Assembly: GCA_016705365.1 (NCBI GenBank)
Contig: JADIYI010000009.1
Location: forward strand, 558,001-622,000
DNA from: Gammaproteobacteria bacterium
GTDB taxonomy: Bacteria; Pseudomonadota; Gammaproteobacteria; Pseudomonadales; UBA5518
Reading direction: 5' to 3'
DNA length: 64,000 nucleotides
Positions 25,585 through 35,002 of this stretch are shown here, in pieces (the stretch's first letter is position 1; each line of letters opens with the position of its first letter). Position numbers and translations under genes: made by a program. The notes under the pieces are model-generated. The model worked only from the letters and a program-made list of their open reading frames with translations. It was not told where the DNA came from and did not search any database.

Positions 25585-27777
25585 TCAGGCACGGCGCGCG
25601 ACGATCACCCGGCTCTTCGGCATCAACTCGTTGAACGAGCGATGCATGGCCTGTGCCCCCGGCAGTTCGAGAAACCGCGTCCAGGTTTCCGACCAGCTCT
25701 CGAGCAATGGATGATAGGGCGGTTTGATCTGGTCCAGCGTGGGCACATCACCGGCTGCCTGCCCCTGGGCGGCCCAGTAAAAGCTCATCCACATGAACCA
25801 GTAGAAACCCCATTGCCCGCGGCTCTCCACCACGAGTCCGCAATCGACGACGAGGGCCTCGAGTTCCGCCGGCTCGATGATACGCACATGGTTCGGCGGT
25901 GCAAAATAGGCGGCCGACGCGAACGGCATCTGGAACGTTTCGCAGGCAGCATCGGGAACGCTGATCAGGTATTTCGCACCCGGCTTGCCGACGCGCACGA
26001 GCTCCATGAGCAGCGCCCGCGGATCGTCGACGTGCTCCAGAACCTCCGTCGCGATGACCCGGCTCATCGAGGCATCGGCGAACGGCAGCCTGTCGCCACG
26101 CACGACATGACCTGCATGACGAGTCAGCCCGCGCTCGTCAAGGTGCCGCCCGAGCGCACGTATCTTGTCGGGATCGATGTCGCAGAAATCGACATGGGCG
26201 CCCTGTTGGGCGCAGAACGTCACGGCCAGCCCGTCGCCGCAGCCGACATCCAGCACGGTGTCGTCCACACCCACCGCGAACCCGCCGAACAGTTCGCCGG
26301 CAGCGGCGTTGCACCAGCCGCTGCGCACCATGTCGGAAAGACCACTCGCCCGCGGGTCGGCACGCAGGTTTGCGCCACGCAGGAGCGCGGACTCGCGCAG
26401 TGAAAACAGCAGGCGCCGCAGTTTGTCGCGAAGAAATGTCCCCACCAGCCCGGACCTGGCCGGAAAGTGCTCGCCCACCACTGCGCCAGACGCCCCGGGC
26501 AGCTGCGGCTGATGGTCTGCATCCTGCAGGCTTCGGGCATGCGCGCGGAAAAAATGCAGCAGCTTCGCCCGCGCCACATCCTGCGAACAATGCCTGCGCT
26601 GACGCCCGCGCGCCTGCTGCGACATACGCCAGTACGCGGGCGGATCCAGCAGACGCAACTCGCGACTCGCAACGTAGGCCGACATCAGCGACTCCCACTC
26701 CGGACGATGGCGCCGTGTGCGCAGCATCTCGCGCAAATCCTGCGGCCAGTTGCACCACTCGGGAAAAGCCCGCACGACGAAACCACAGGTGTCATCGAGA
26801 TAATCGAGCATGGCGGTGTGTCCGGGAGCGATGGCGGGCACACCCGCCGACATGAATTCCATCAGCGGCAGGCACTGCCCCTCTCCGAGCGAGGAGTTCA
26901 CGATGAAATCGCTGCCCCGGACCAGCTGCCCGTACTGCTCGTCATCGAGGAATGCGTGCACGACGAGAATACGCGCCAAACAGCGCGGCAGACGCCTCAT
27001 CGCCAGGAGCACCTCGGCGATGGCCTCCTCGCGGTCATGGTGCACGAGCTTCAGGACCAGGGTGCAATCGGCCTTGTCCCGGAACGCCCAGCAAAATGCC
27101 GTAACGAGATCTTCCCAGTTCTTGCGCCCGTCCATCGGGCAGAATATTGCGGTATAGACCACGCCGTCGAGCGTCAACTCCTGCTCTCGCGGCGCGCAGG
27201 CACGCAGCAGTTCGGCATCATCCGCGCGCAAATCGTCCACCCGACTGTCGAGCACGGCCCCTTGCACAACGAGCTTGCGCGCGGCGCCGGGCTCCTGCAG
27301 CGGATCGCGGGCGGCGGCGCAGGTGTACCTGTCCCACACCGGCGCCGGTATGGAGACGATCGGGAAATCGGCGCGAATCGAACCGCGCACCGAGCTCACG
27401 GCGAATTCCGAGTGGGTGATCGCGCGGCCGTGGAGAGCAAGTATTCTCGACCAATCCGTTTCGCGGTCATGGCGCCAGCTCTCGTCGGGAATGCTGTCGT
27501 ATTCCCATGCGAATACCGGCACGACCGGGCAGCGCAGTCCCATCGGAATGCGGTGCGGCGGCGAGAACGCGAGCAGCACGCAGTATTCACCGCGTGCGGC
27601 ACACTGGCTGTGCCACACGTCTGCCTCGGTGTGCGGATCGCGCAGTTCCACGACCGTCCCCAACGCCTGCAGTACCGGCACATAGGATCGCAGCACGAAG
27701 TAATAGCTGTAGTCCTCCTTGCCGAGATCGCCCTCGATCGTCTCGGCGGCAAAATTCGCGTGCACGAGAAACATCAT
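25585..27777 (-). CDS. Fusion of GT-B glycosyltransferase and class I methyltransferase
   Basis: 730 codons. Residues 1-410 form a GT-B-like glycosyltransferase: N-lobe with VVPVFAWEYDSIPDESW and RAITHSEFAVSSV, C-lobe with GVVYTAIFCPMDGRKNWEDLVTAF and FIVNSSLGEGQCLPLMEFMSAGVPAIAPGH (donor-binding region, near 291-320). Residues about 480-730 are a methyltransferase with VLDVGCGDGLAVTFCAQQGA (507-526), VDFCDIDPDK, and VIATEVLEHVDDPRALL. Its first 400 residues are clearly paralogous to the next gene's N- and C-lobes. One polypeptide that adds a sugar and methylates suggests a chain-capping or terminal-modification enzyme, like WbdD in concept, but that is inference. Confidence 0.85.
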   Translation of the reverse strand: MMFLVHANFAAETIEGDLGKEDYSYYFVLRSYVPVLQALGTVVELRDPHTEADVWHSQCAARGEYCVLLAFSPPHRIPMGLRCPVVPVFAWEYDSIPDESWRHDRETDWSRILALHGRAITHSEFAVSSVRGSIRADFPIVSIPAPVWDRYTCAAARDPLQEPGAARKLVVQGAVLDSRVDDLRADDAELLRACAPREQELTLDGVVYTAIFCPMDGRKNWEDLVTAFCWAFRDKADCTLVLKLVHHDREEAIAEVLLAMRRLPRCLARILVVHAFLDDEQYGQLVRGSDFIVNSSLGEGQCLPLMEFMSAGVPAIAPGHTAMLDYLDDTCGFVVRAFPEWCNWPQDLREMLRTRRHRPEWESLMSAYVASRELRLLDPPAYWRMSQQARGRQRRHCSQDVARAKLLHFFRAHARSLQDADHQPQLPGASGAVVGEHFPARSGLVGTFLRDKLRRLLFSLRESALLRGANLRADPRASGLSDMVRSGWCNAAAGELFGGFAVGVDDTVLDVGCGDGLAVTFCAQQGAHVDFCDIDPDKIRALGRHLDERGLTRHAGHVVRGDRLPFADASMSRVIATEVLEHVDDPRALLMELVRVGKPGAKYLISVPDAACETFQMPFASAAYFAPPNHVRIIEPAELEALVVDCGLVVESRGQWGFYWFMWMSFYWAAQGQAAGDVPTLDQIKPPYHPLLESWSETWTRFLELPGAQAMHRSFNELMPKSRVIVARRA

Positions 27778-29945
27778 CTCGCCGGCTCCTCGTGGCCCGA
27801 ATCGGCGCCGCGGTCATGGACCGCGCTCTCGCGCTCCCCGCCACCAACGAACGCCCGCATCCGACCCAGTACGCTGTCGAATCCGCAATAGCGGCGCATG
27901 CGGTTCATTGCGGCGTCGCCCATGCGCCGGTACGCCTCGGGTTCGCTGCGCAACAGTTCATGGCTTCGCCTCAACGCCAGAACCACCGACTGCGGATTCA
28001 CCCGGTATTGCAGCGTGCGCAACACCTCCCGCTCATCATGCGGCCAGATACACGGCTCGACGCTCGCATCGACTGTTATCGAGTTTGCATCGTCGAGGTA
28101 ATCGCAAAGGGAGGTGTGACGCGGCGCGATGGCGGGCTTCCCGCAAATCATGAACTCCATGATGGGAATGCACAGACCTTCGGCCTTGGAGACATTGACA
28201 TAAAAGTCGGTGCGCGCAATCAGGTTCCTGTAGTTTTCGCTGTCGAGAAATCCATGTATCAGGACGATATTGCAGGCAAACGGCGGCATGCGCTGCAACA
28301 GGTGATGGAATTCAAAAAGGTAACTGGACTGCGAATGGTGCGTCATCTTGAGAACCAGCGTCGCATCCGCGCAATCGGCGAAAGCCATGCCGAATGCGGA
28401 CACCAGCAGTCGCCAGTTCTTGCGGTCATCGCAGGGATTGAGAACGCTGGTGTAGACCACACCCTCGAGCCTCGCACAGTGCCGCACGTGTGCCGGTGCA
28501 AGAGAGCGCAACAGCGCCTGGCGCGAGCCGAGGGGATCGGACAAGGGGCGAATCAACAGACTTCGCAGGCCGATTCCGAGCAACCGGGGGTCACCCGGCT
28601 CCCCGACCGGGCACAGCCGGACTCCGATAAATCCGAAAATCTGGGCGGGTTCCGCGAGATCGAACTCGAAGTGGTACATTTCGACCACGGACGACAGCAC
28701 GACTTCTCTCGTCTGTTTGCCGAGATAGACGGCAATCCGGCTGCCGGCATTGAGGCCGAAGCCGCACAATTCAATCTCCACGGCCACACGCCCGGTCACC
28801 GGCCGGGGCAACATGACCCACGGCGCCTCGGCGGAGGACCAGCTTCCCCAGTCATCGGGAGCCCAGAAACCGTGCAGCAAGGGGCCGTCGGATGAGCCTG
28901 CGCAAAAATCCAGGGACACGGGAGCCGCGGGCACCGTGGTGCCCTCGGCACGACGCACGCTCAGCCCCAGCAAGCCGATGCCGAGCGTGCGCTGGTCCGT
29001 CCCGTCGGGCGGGTGCATGACATCGATGCCCGTTATTACAAGCAGACGCGCCGGATGCGACAGGCTGAACGTGAACGAATGTGTTTCGTCACGGTCGCCG
29101 ATACGCAGCACCTGGAATTCGCTGCCGATCCCGATCAGCAATGGACGCCCCTGGTTGGTCCCGTAGGCGCGTGCCACTATCTCGATGGTGACATCGCCGT
29201 GCAGCAACCACGGCAGCACCACCGAGACCTCGGCATTGCGCGACCAGGCACCCCAGGGTTCGGGAGGAAAAAAGCCGTCCAGCGCACCGGTGCCCGGCGC
29301 GTGCAGGCGAAAATCGAGCGTTTGCTCCGAGCCGTCCCAGACCTCGAACGTGAACGAGGACAGCGGACGTTGGCTGTGAAACGAATCTGCGCCCACAACG
29401 AAATCGCGCGTGCTCAGCAATGCGCCGTCGACCACGATGCCGGCGGTGAGTGCACTCTCCCCGCGACACATCGCCTGCGCCGGCGCCATTCGCTCCCAGA
29501 TCGGCACCGGCACCGCCAACACCGGAAAGTCTTCGCCCATGGCTGCCTTTACCGCGCGCAGCGCGTGTTCCGACAGGGTGATCGCACGACCGCAGCGCGC
29601 CAGCGGGTTACGCCAGTCATTGTCCGGATTGCCGCCCCACACCTCGTCGGGAATACGCTCGAATTCCCAGGCGAACAGGGGAATGACCGGACAAGCAGCG
29701 GGACGCGGCATATTGTGCGGCGCCGTAAACGCCACCAGCACGCAGTCCTGGCCGTTCGCACGATGCTTCGCGTAGAGTTCGTCCGCCTCGGCGAGCGCGT
29801 CCTCGATCACCGTGACGGTACCCAGCTGTTCGAAGACCGAACGGAATTCCGCCAGCAGAAAATAATAGCTGTATTCGGGTGCACCGAGCGCACTCCCGAT
29901 GTCGCGGGCGTTTATGCGCGAGTAAAGCAGGAACTGCATGGTCAC
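27774..29945 (-). CDS. GT-B glycosyltransferase with two inserted beta-rich repeats
   Basis: 723 codons from a GTG coupled to the Wzt stop (GTGA). The N-lobe (1-165, with VIPLFAWEFERIPDEVW and AITLSEHALRAV) and the C-lobe (495-690, with GVVYTSVLNPCDDRKNWRLLVSAF and FYVNVSKAEGLCIPIMEFM) match the neighbouring fusion protein. Between them, where the paralog has only about 30 residues, sit two tandem repeats of about 120 residues (208-330 and 344-466). Each opens with LDF, has GFFPPEPWGAWS or GFWAPDDWGSWS, and ends LGIGL-L-SL. They look like small beta-sandwich modules, perhaps glycan-binding. Confidence 0.85.
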   Translation of the reverse strand: MTMQFLLYSRINARDIGSALGAPEYSYYFLLAEFRSVFEQLGTVTVIEDALAEADELYAKHRANGQDCVLVAFTAPHNMPRPAACPVIPLFAWEFERIPDEVWGGNPDNDWRNPLARCGRAITLSEHALRAVKAAMGEDFPVLAVPVPIWERMAPAQAMCRGESALTAGIVVDGALLSTRDFVVGADSFHSQRPLSSFTFEVWDGSEQTLDFRLHAPGTGALDGFFPPEPWGAWSRNAEVSVVLPWLLHGDVTIEIVARAYGTNQGRPLLIGIGSEFQVLRIGDRDETHSFTFSLSHPARLLVITGIDVMHPPDGTDQRTLGIGLLGLSVRRAEGTTVPAAPVSLDFCAGSSDGPLLHGFWAPDDWGSWSSAEAPWVMLPRPVTGRVAVEIELCGFGLNAGSRIAVYLGKQTREVVLSSVVEMYHFEFDLAEPAQIFGFIGVRLCPVGEPGDPRLLGIGLRSLLIRPLSDPLGSRQALLRSLAPAHVRHCARLEGVVYTSVLNPCDDRKNWRLLVSAFGMAFADCADATLVLKMTHHSQSSYLFEFHHLLQRMPPFACNIVLIHGFLDSENYRNLIARTDFYVNVSKAEGLCIPIMEFMICGKPAIAPRHTSLCDYLDDANSITVDASVEPCIWPHDEREVLRTLQYRVNPQSVVLALRRSHELLRSEPEAYRRMGDAAMNRMRRYCGFDSVLGRMRAFVGGGERESAVHDRGADSGHEEPAR

Positions 29946-31180
29946 GGCTCACCAGCCACGCTCGCGAAACTCCCCGTGGGCGCCAGCCAGTTGCAGCCCA
30001 CGAACCGCGGATACTCGACATTCATGACGTGAAAGATCAGCGCCCGATCTCTCCACTCATAGGTGCGGTCGATGTGCGAGTCCGAGCGGGTGAGCGCGGC
30101 AGAGACCGAATAGTGCCCCTCCCCGATATTCATCACGAAACCCAGACGGAACACGTGCTCGGTACCAGCCGCGAGATGGCCTATCGGAATGGTCAGCCGG
30201 TGGCTGTTTATCCCGAAGATCTCCTGTCCCAGCCGATCCTTCACCAACACTCCCACGACCAGCGAGGGCAATTCGACATGCACGCGGATGCGCACGCAAA
30301 TCGACACCTGCTCACCGACTTTCGCGGCATCGCTCGACCTGCCCGCGGAATTCTGCAGCGTAACCGAGACGATCGTCGCCTCTCCGGTGCCGGATACGGT
30401 CTGCTCCAGGCCCTGTGCGTTCAGTTCACGGCGGATCATGGCAAAGGTGCGGTCGGCCATCAGTGCGTGATAGTAATCCATGACCACCGCAGGTTCGCCC
30501 TGCTGATGGAGTCGCCCTTCATGCAGCAGCAGGGCGCGATTGCAAAGGGACTGTATGGAATGCCGGTCATGGGAAACGATCAGCAGTGTGGTGCCTTGCT
30601 CGCGGAACTGGCGAATCCGCGAAAAACTCTTGTGCTGGAAGTACGCGTCCCCTACCGACAATGCCTCGTCGACTATCAGGAGTTCCGGGCGCCGCGCGGT
30701 CGCCAGGCTGAAAGCGAGCCGCATCGCCATGCCACTGGAATAGATGCGCAAGGGTTCGTCGAAATACGCGCCTATTTCGGCAAAATCCTCGATTTCCGGC
30801 AGTAATTCATCGATTTCCGCGCGCCCCAAACCAAGCAGTTGCCCGGCAATCAGCACGTTCTGCCTGCCGCTGAATTCGGGATGGAACCCCATGCCGAGTT
30901 CGAGCAATGCCGCCACTCGCCCCTGCAGGCGGACCGAACCTTCCGTCGCGCCCGTGGTACCACAGATGATCTTCAGCAGAGTGCTCTTGCCTGCGCCGTT
31001 GAAGCCGACGATCCCCAGCGCCTCCCCGGCAGCCACCTCGAAGCTCACATCGCGCAACGCCCATGTGAGCTGGTGCCGGGGGCCCGCGAAAGGCAGCAGC
31101 CACTCTCCAAGCCGCGACCAGTGATTCGGGTAATGCCGGTAGGCTTTGCCGACGCTCCGGGCCTCGACGGTGATGCTCAT
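29942..31180 (-). CDS. wzt: Polysaccharide ABC exporter ATPase with Wzt C-terminal domain
   Basis: 412 codons. Nucleotide-binding domain (about 1-240) with Walker A VGFNGAGKSTLLKII, the signature region YSSGMAMRLAFSLA, Walker B RPELLIVDEALSVGD and the switch His in LLIVSHDRHS. Residues about 255-412 form an extra beta-rich domain, as in Wzt proteins that bind the finished glycan end before export. Works with the permease encoded just upstream on the same strand (4-bp overlap). Known role: export of O-antigen-type chains across the inner membrane. Confidence 0.92.
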   Translation of the reverse strand: MSITVEARSVGKAYRHYPNHWSRLGEWLLPFAGPRHQLTWALRDVSFEVAAGEALGIVGFNGAGKSTLLKIICGTTGATEGSVRLQGRVAALLELGMGFHPEFSGRQNVLIAGQLLGLGRAEIDELLPEIEDFAEIGAYFDEPLRIYSSGMAMRLAFSLATARRPELLIVDEALSVGDAYFQHKSFSRIRQFREQGTTLLIVSHDRHSIQSLCNRALLLHEGRLHQQGEPAVVMDYYHALMADRTFAMIRRELNAQGLEQTVSGTGEATIVSVTLQNSAGRSSDAAKVGEQVSICVRIRVHVELPSLVVGVLVKDRLGQEIFGINSHRLTIPIGHLAAGTEHVFRLGFVMNIGEGHYSVSAALTRSDSHIDRTYEWRDRALIFHVMNVEYPRFVGCNWLAPTGSFASVAGEP

Positions 31181-31968
31181 AGTTCGTCCACCATTTCAAA
31201 CGAACGCCGCCTGAACAGCATCAGCGCCAAAGCAGCGAGAACGATCGCCAGCAGCAACGGGGAAACCAGACTCGACCAGTCGGGCCACCCGGTGCCCAGG
31301 GCGATGCCTTGTTGCGCGCTGATCAGCGGCGTCAGCGGGTTGGCCCTGACCAGGGACGCGATACTTTCCGGCAGGATCGATATCGGGTAGACGATGGGGG
31401 TAAACCAGAACCAGAACTGCAGCAGGATCGTGAACAACTGCCCCGCATCCCTGAAGAACACATTCAGCACCCCGATGATTATTCCGAGACTCGTCGCCAG
31501 CAGGCACACCACGGCGACAACCGGCAGCATCGCCACGAGAAATGCACCGGGAAAGCTCCCGAGGACCAGCAGAAGCAGCAGGAACAGCGCGGATATGATC
31601 GCGTAATTCATCCCCGCGTTGAGTACCACGATGACCGGCAGACAGATGCGGGGAAAATTCATTTTCTTGATCATGCCGGCGTTGTCGAGGAACATCGACA
31701 TGCTTCGCTGGATGATTTCCGCAAAGAAATTCCAGGCGAAAATTCCGGCACAGAGATAGATTCCGTACTCGAAGGTCCCCGAACTGCCCGGCAGGCGAGC
31801 CTGCATGATCTGCGAAAACACCACCGTGTAAATGATCACCATCGCGAGCGGGTTGATCACCGCCCAGCCCGCGCCGAGCAACGAACTGCGGTATTTCGCG
31901 ACGAACTCGCGCTTGACGCTGCCCGCGATGAAACCTCGAAAGCTCCATGCGGCTCGAACCAGTTGCAT
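31177..31968 (-). CDS. wzm: Polysaccharide ABC exporter permease
   Basis: 263 codons from ATG 31968 (a GTG six bases earlier is possible). Six membrane helices in the ABC-2 pattern, with the N-terminal amphipathic region REFVAKYRSSLLGAGWAVINPLAMVIIYTVVFSQ and the C-terminal NPLTPLISAQQGIALG typical of Wzm/KpsM-like permeases. Pairs with the Wzt ATPase. Marks the glycan as ABC-transporter-dependent; no Wzx/Wzy pair is visible in the window. Confidence 0.92.
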   Translation of the reverse strand: MQLVRAAWSFRGFIAGSVKREFVAKYRSSLLGAGWAVINPLAMVIIYTVVFSQIMQARLPGSSGTFEYGIYLCAGIFAWNFFAEIIQRSMSMFLDNAGMIKKMNFPRICLPVIVVLNAGMNYAIISALFLLLLLVLGSFPGAFLVAMLPVVAVVCLLATSLGIIIGVLNVFFRDAGQLFTILLQFWFWFTPIVYPISILPESIASLVRANPLTPLISAQQGIALGTGWPDWSSLVSPLLLAIVLAALALMLFRRRSFEMVDEL

Positions 31969-32050
31969 CAGCACGCGGTTGCTCCAAACGCCGAAAGTCC
32001 GGAATTGTAACAGCCCGAAAAATTGCGGTCACCGACGCCCGATGTGACTT

Positions 32051-33184
32051 TCACACCACAACTTCCCCGAGCAGCTCGCAATACAGCGACTGGTAGGCAT
32101 CGATCATCCGTCGGGCGCTCAGCGTGGTCGCGACGCGCTGGCGCCCGGCAAGACCGAGTCTCTTGCACAACACATCGTCGCCCTCGAGTTGCAGCATGGC
32201 GCCGCGCAGAGCAGCAGGGTCATCGGGAGCGACCCACAATCCGGTCTCTCCCGGCACGTTTACAAAATTCATCCCGGAGTCGATATCGACACTGATCACC
32301 GGCCGGGCGCAGGCCATGGCTTCGAGCAACGCCACTCCATAGGCTTCCGAGCGGACATTCGAGGGAAACACCATGGCCCTGGACAACTCGAGCAGCGCCC
32401 ATTTGTCGGCATCCGCGATGCGCCCGGCAAACTGTACATTCCCGGCACCGAGCCGCTCGGCAAGGGCGCGCAGCCGCGGCCCCTCGGGACCGTCCCCGGC
32501 AATCACCACCCGCAGCCCGGTGCCCGCCACCGCGTGCAACAGCACCTCCAGGCCCTTGTAGTAGCGCAACACGCCGACAAAGAAAAAGAAGCCTTCCCCC
32601 ACCTGCGAACGCCACGCTTGCAACCGCGCGGACTGTGCGCGCTCGACACGTGCTGCATCTATTCCGATCGGAATGACGCGCACCCCTGGCGCGAACTCGC
32701 CGAGCAGCGCACTGCCACGCATATAGGGCTCGGACGTCGCGACGATACGGTCGACCGAACGCAGGAATCGGCGCATGAGGGGAGCATAGATGCGCCCGAG
32801 CAGGCGTTGGCGCACGATATCGGAATGGTAGGTGAGCACCGACTTCGGGCGCGGGTGCCCCGCGACCAGGAGATGGAGAATATCCGCGAACGGCCATGGG
32901 AAATGGTAATGGACAATGTCCGCCCAGCGCGCCCAGCGCCGGAATGCACCGAGTCCGCACAGGAACACGTTACAGGAGGCGACTTCGAACAATTCGGGCA
33001 CGCGGCAGACGCGCACCCCATCGACCTCGACTTCCTCCACACATCGCACCTGGCGCGAGGGACAAAACACCACCACATCGAAGCGATCGCGCGCAAGCCC
33101 GCTGGCAAGCGTGCGAATCACATCCTCGAGCCCACCCTGGGTATCGGGAAAGTAGGTACGATAGACGTGCAGGATTCGAATCAT
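32051..33184 (-). CDS. GT4 family glycosyltransferase
   Basis: 377 codons from MIRILHVYRTYFPDTQGG; the frame extends upstream but without family sequence. GT-B fold: N-terminal FPDTQGGLEDVIRTLASGLA, the donor-lobe sequence FFFVGVLRYYKGLEVLLHA, and the EX7E-type region SNVRSEAYGVALLEAMACARPVIS. Cytosolic or membrane-associated retaining enzyme. 82 bp separate it from the permease gene. Confidence 0.9.
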   Translation of the reverse strand: MIRILHVYRTYFPDTQGGLEDVIRTLASGLARDRFDVVVFCPSRQVRCVEEVEVDGVRVCRVPELFEVASCNVFLCGLGAFRRWARWADIVHYHFPWPFADILHLLVAGHPRPKSVLTYHSDIVRQRLLGRIYAPLMRRFLRSVDRIVATSEPYMRGSALLGEFAPGVRVIPIGIDAARVERAQSARLQAWRSQVGEGFFFFVGVLRYYKGLEVLLHAVAGTGLRVVIAGDGPEGPRLRALAERLGAGNVQFAGRIADADKWALLELSRAMVFPSNVRSEAYGVALLEAMACARPVISVDIDSGMNFVNVPGETGLWVAPDDPAALRGAMLQLEGDDVLCKRLGLAGRQRVATTLSARRMIDAYQSLYCELLGEVVV

Positions 33185-33311
33185 CGATTGGCGACACGGT
33201 TTGTTGCCCCGCGCTTCGCAACTGGACACGAATACGGCGAAAAACGGCTGTGCGAAGGCAAGTTTCGATGGATCCCGCATCCTTCCCGGATGGTGGCCGC
33301 GGCGAGGCCGG

Positions 33312-34067
33312 TCATCTGCGCAACGCCTTGAACCAGACGGAATACGGTTGGTAGAGCCACCACTTGAGTGGCACGCGCCCGTAATGCCTGCGCACCACCT
33401 GCATCGCCTCGCGGTAGTGAAGCCGGCGGTTGTTGCGCGTTTTCGTCCAATCGTGCTCGCGGTTCACCGCCAGCACGGAGTCGACGTAACGAAACGGGCC
33501 TGCATGCCGGTAAAGACGCCACCACAAATCATAATCCATTGCCATGTGCAGTCGCTCATCGAGCCCTCCCACCGCGTCCCACGCGCTGCGGCGTATCAGC
33601 GTCGCGGGTTGCGCAATGAAACAGCGCAGCGCAAGCCGACGCTCGTCAAACGATTCAACCCACACCTTGCTGCGTCTGCCATCGCGCTGGCGTTGATTCC
33701 ACGCCTGACCGTATGCGACCGGCGCCATGGGGTTTCCCTGCAGTGCATCCACCAGCGTGCGCAGCGCACCGGGCAACAACAGGTCGTCGCTGTTCAGCCA
33801 GCACACGAAGGGTGCCCGCCCGCGATCGATGCATTCGTTGATCGCGGCCGATTGCCCCTTGTCAGCGTGACTTCTCCAGCCCGCCAAATGCCCTTCTCGC
33901 GACTCGATGATACTGACGGAGGCGTCAGATGAGCCCCCATCGGCAACGAATACCTCGGCCGGAACATCCTGCATGAATATCGAGTCGAGCGCCTCGCCCA
34001 GGAATTCCGCCTGATTGAATGAGGGCACTGCCACTGTTACCAGCGACTCCCGGGGTGTGCCGATCAT
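33312..34067 (-). CDS. GT2 family glycosyltransferase
   Basis: 251 codons from ATG 34067, overlapping the GDP-fucose synthase stop by 4 bp. GT-A fold: VTVAVPSFNQAEFLGEALDS, then EVFVADGGSSDAS, and the DxD-equivalent in APFVCWLNSDDLLLPGAL; C-terminal AMDYDLWWRLYRHAG is typical of this subfamily. No membrane segment. It resembles the GT2 at 38267-39133 in layout (WLNSDD, MDYxxWxRL), so the two are probably paralogs. Confidence 0.9.
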   Translation of the reverse strand: MIGTPRESLVTVAVPSFNQAEFLGEALDSIFMQDVPAEVFVADGGSSDASVSIIESREGHLAGWRSHADKGQSAAINECIDRGRAPFVCWLNSDDLLLPGALRTLVDALQGNPMAPVAYGQAWNQRQRDGRRSKVWVESFDERRLALRCFIAQPATLIRRSAWDAVGGLDERLHMAMDYDLWWRLYRHAGPFRYVDSVLAVNREHDWTKTRNNRRLHYREAMQVVRRHYGRVPLKWWLYQPYSVWFKALRR

Positions 34068-35002
34068 CCGTAGCGGTTCAGGAAGTCGCGGTAGGCAAGC
34101 GCAATTCCCGCCTCGAGCGAGGTCGACGCACGCCAGCCAAGCCCCGCCATGCGACTGACGTCGAGCAGCTTGCGTGGCGTACCATCGGGCTTGCTGGCAT
34201 CGAAGACGATATTTCCCCTGAACCCGACCACGTCCATGACCGTCTCGGCCAGCTCGCGGATACTGATATCCGCACCGCACCCTATGTTGAACAATCCGTC
34301 GTCGATTTCATGCTCCATCAGGAACACGCAGGCATCGGCCATGTCGTCAACATACAGAAACTCCCGGAGCGGCCGACCCGAACCCCAGACCACGAACTCG
34401 CTGTCTCCGCACAGCTTTGCCTCGTGTGCCTTGCGAATCAGCGCAGGCAGAACATGACTCGTTTCGAGGTCATAATTGTCAGCGGGACCGTAGAGATTGG
34501 TCGGCATTGCCGCCACGTAACGGGTGCCGTACTGCCGGTTATAGCTCTCGCAAAGCTTGATACCTGCGATCTTGGCGATCGCATAGGGCTCGTTGGTATG
34601 TTCCAACGGGCCGGTCAGCAAATAGTCCTCTCGAATTGGCTGCGGGCAATCGCGGGGGTAGATGCAGCTGGAGCCGAGAAACAGCAGGTGCCGGACGCCG
34701 CTGCTCCATGCGGCCTGGATTATGTTGCTCTCGATCATGATGTTCTGGTACAGAAATTCGGCGCGGAAGGTGTTGTTTGCCAGTATGCCGCCAACCCTGG
34801 CGGCAGCGAGGAACACATGGTCCGGGCGCTCGTCCCGGAAAAAACGCTCCACCGCCGCCTGGTCGACGAGGTCGAGTTCCGCATGCGAGCGCAGGATCAG
34901 GTTTTGGAAGCCGGCAGACTGCAATCGCCGCACGATCGCCGAGCCTGCCATGCCCCTGTGACCGGCCACATAAATACGCATGTTTTTGTCCACTGCATTC
35001 AC
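34064..35002 (-). CDS. fcl: GDP-L-fucose synthase
   Basis: 312 codons from a GTG coupled to the gmd stop (GTGA); an ATG at 34981 (MRIYVAGHRGMAGSAIVRRL) is an alternative and matches the usual family start. Motifs: AGHRGMAGSAI for NADP, LFLGSSCIYPRDCPQPI with catalytic Ser, and YAIAKIAGIKLCESYN with the Tyr-Lys pair. Converts GDP-4-keto-6-deoxymannose to GDP-L-fucose by epimerisation and reduction. Directly downstream of gmd. Confidence 0.94.
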   Translation of the reverse strand: MNAVDKNMRIYVAGHRGMAGSAIVRRLQSAGFQNLILRSHAELDLVDQAAVERFFRDERPDHVFLAAARVGGILANNTFRAEFLYQNIMIESNIIQAAWSSGVRHLLFLGSSCIYPRDCPQPIREDYLLTGPLEHTNEPYAIAKIAGIKLCESYNRQYGTRYVAAMPTNLYGPADNYDLETSHVLPALIRKAHEAKLCGDSEFVVWGSGRPLREFLYVDDMADACVFLMEHEIDDGLFNIGCGADISIRELAETVMDVVGFRGNIVFDASKPDGTPRKLLDVSRMAGLGWRASTSLEAGIALAYRDFLNRYG

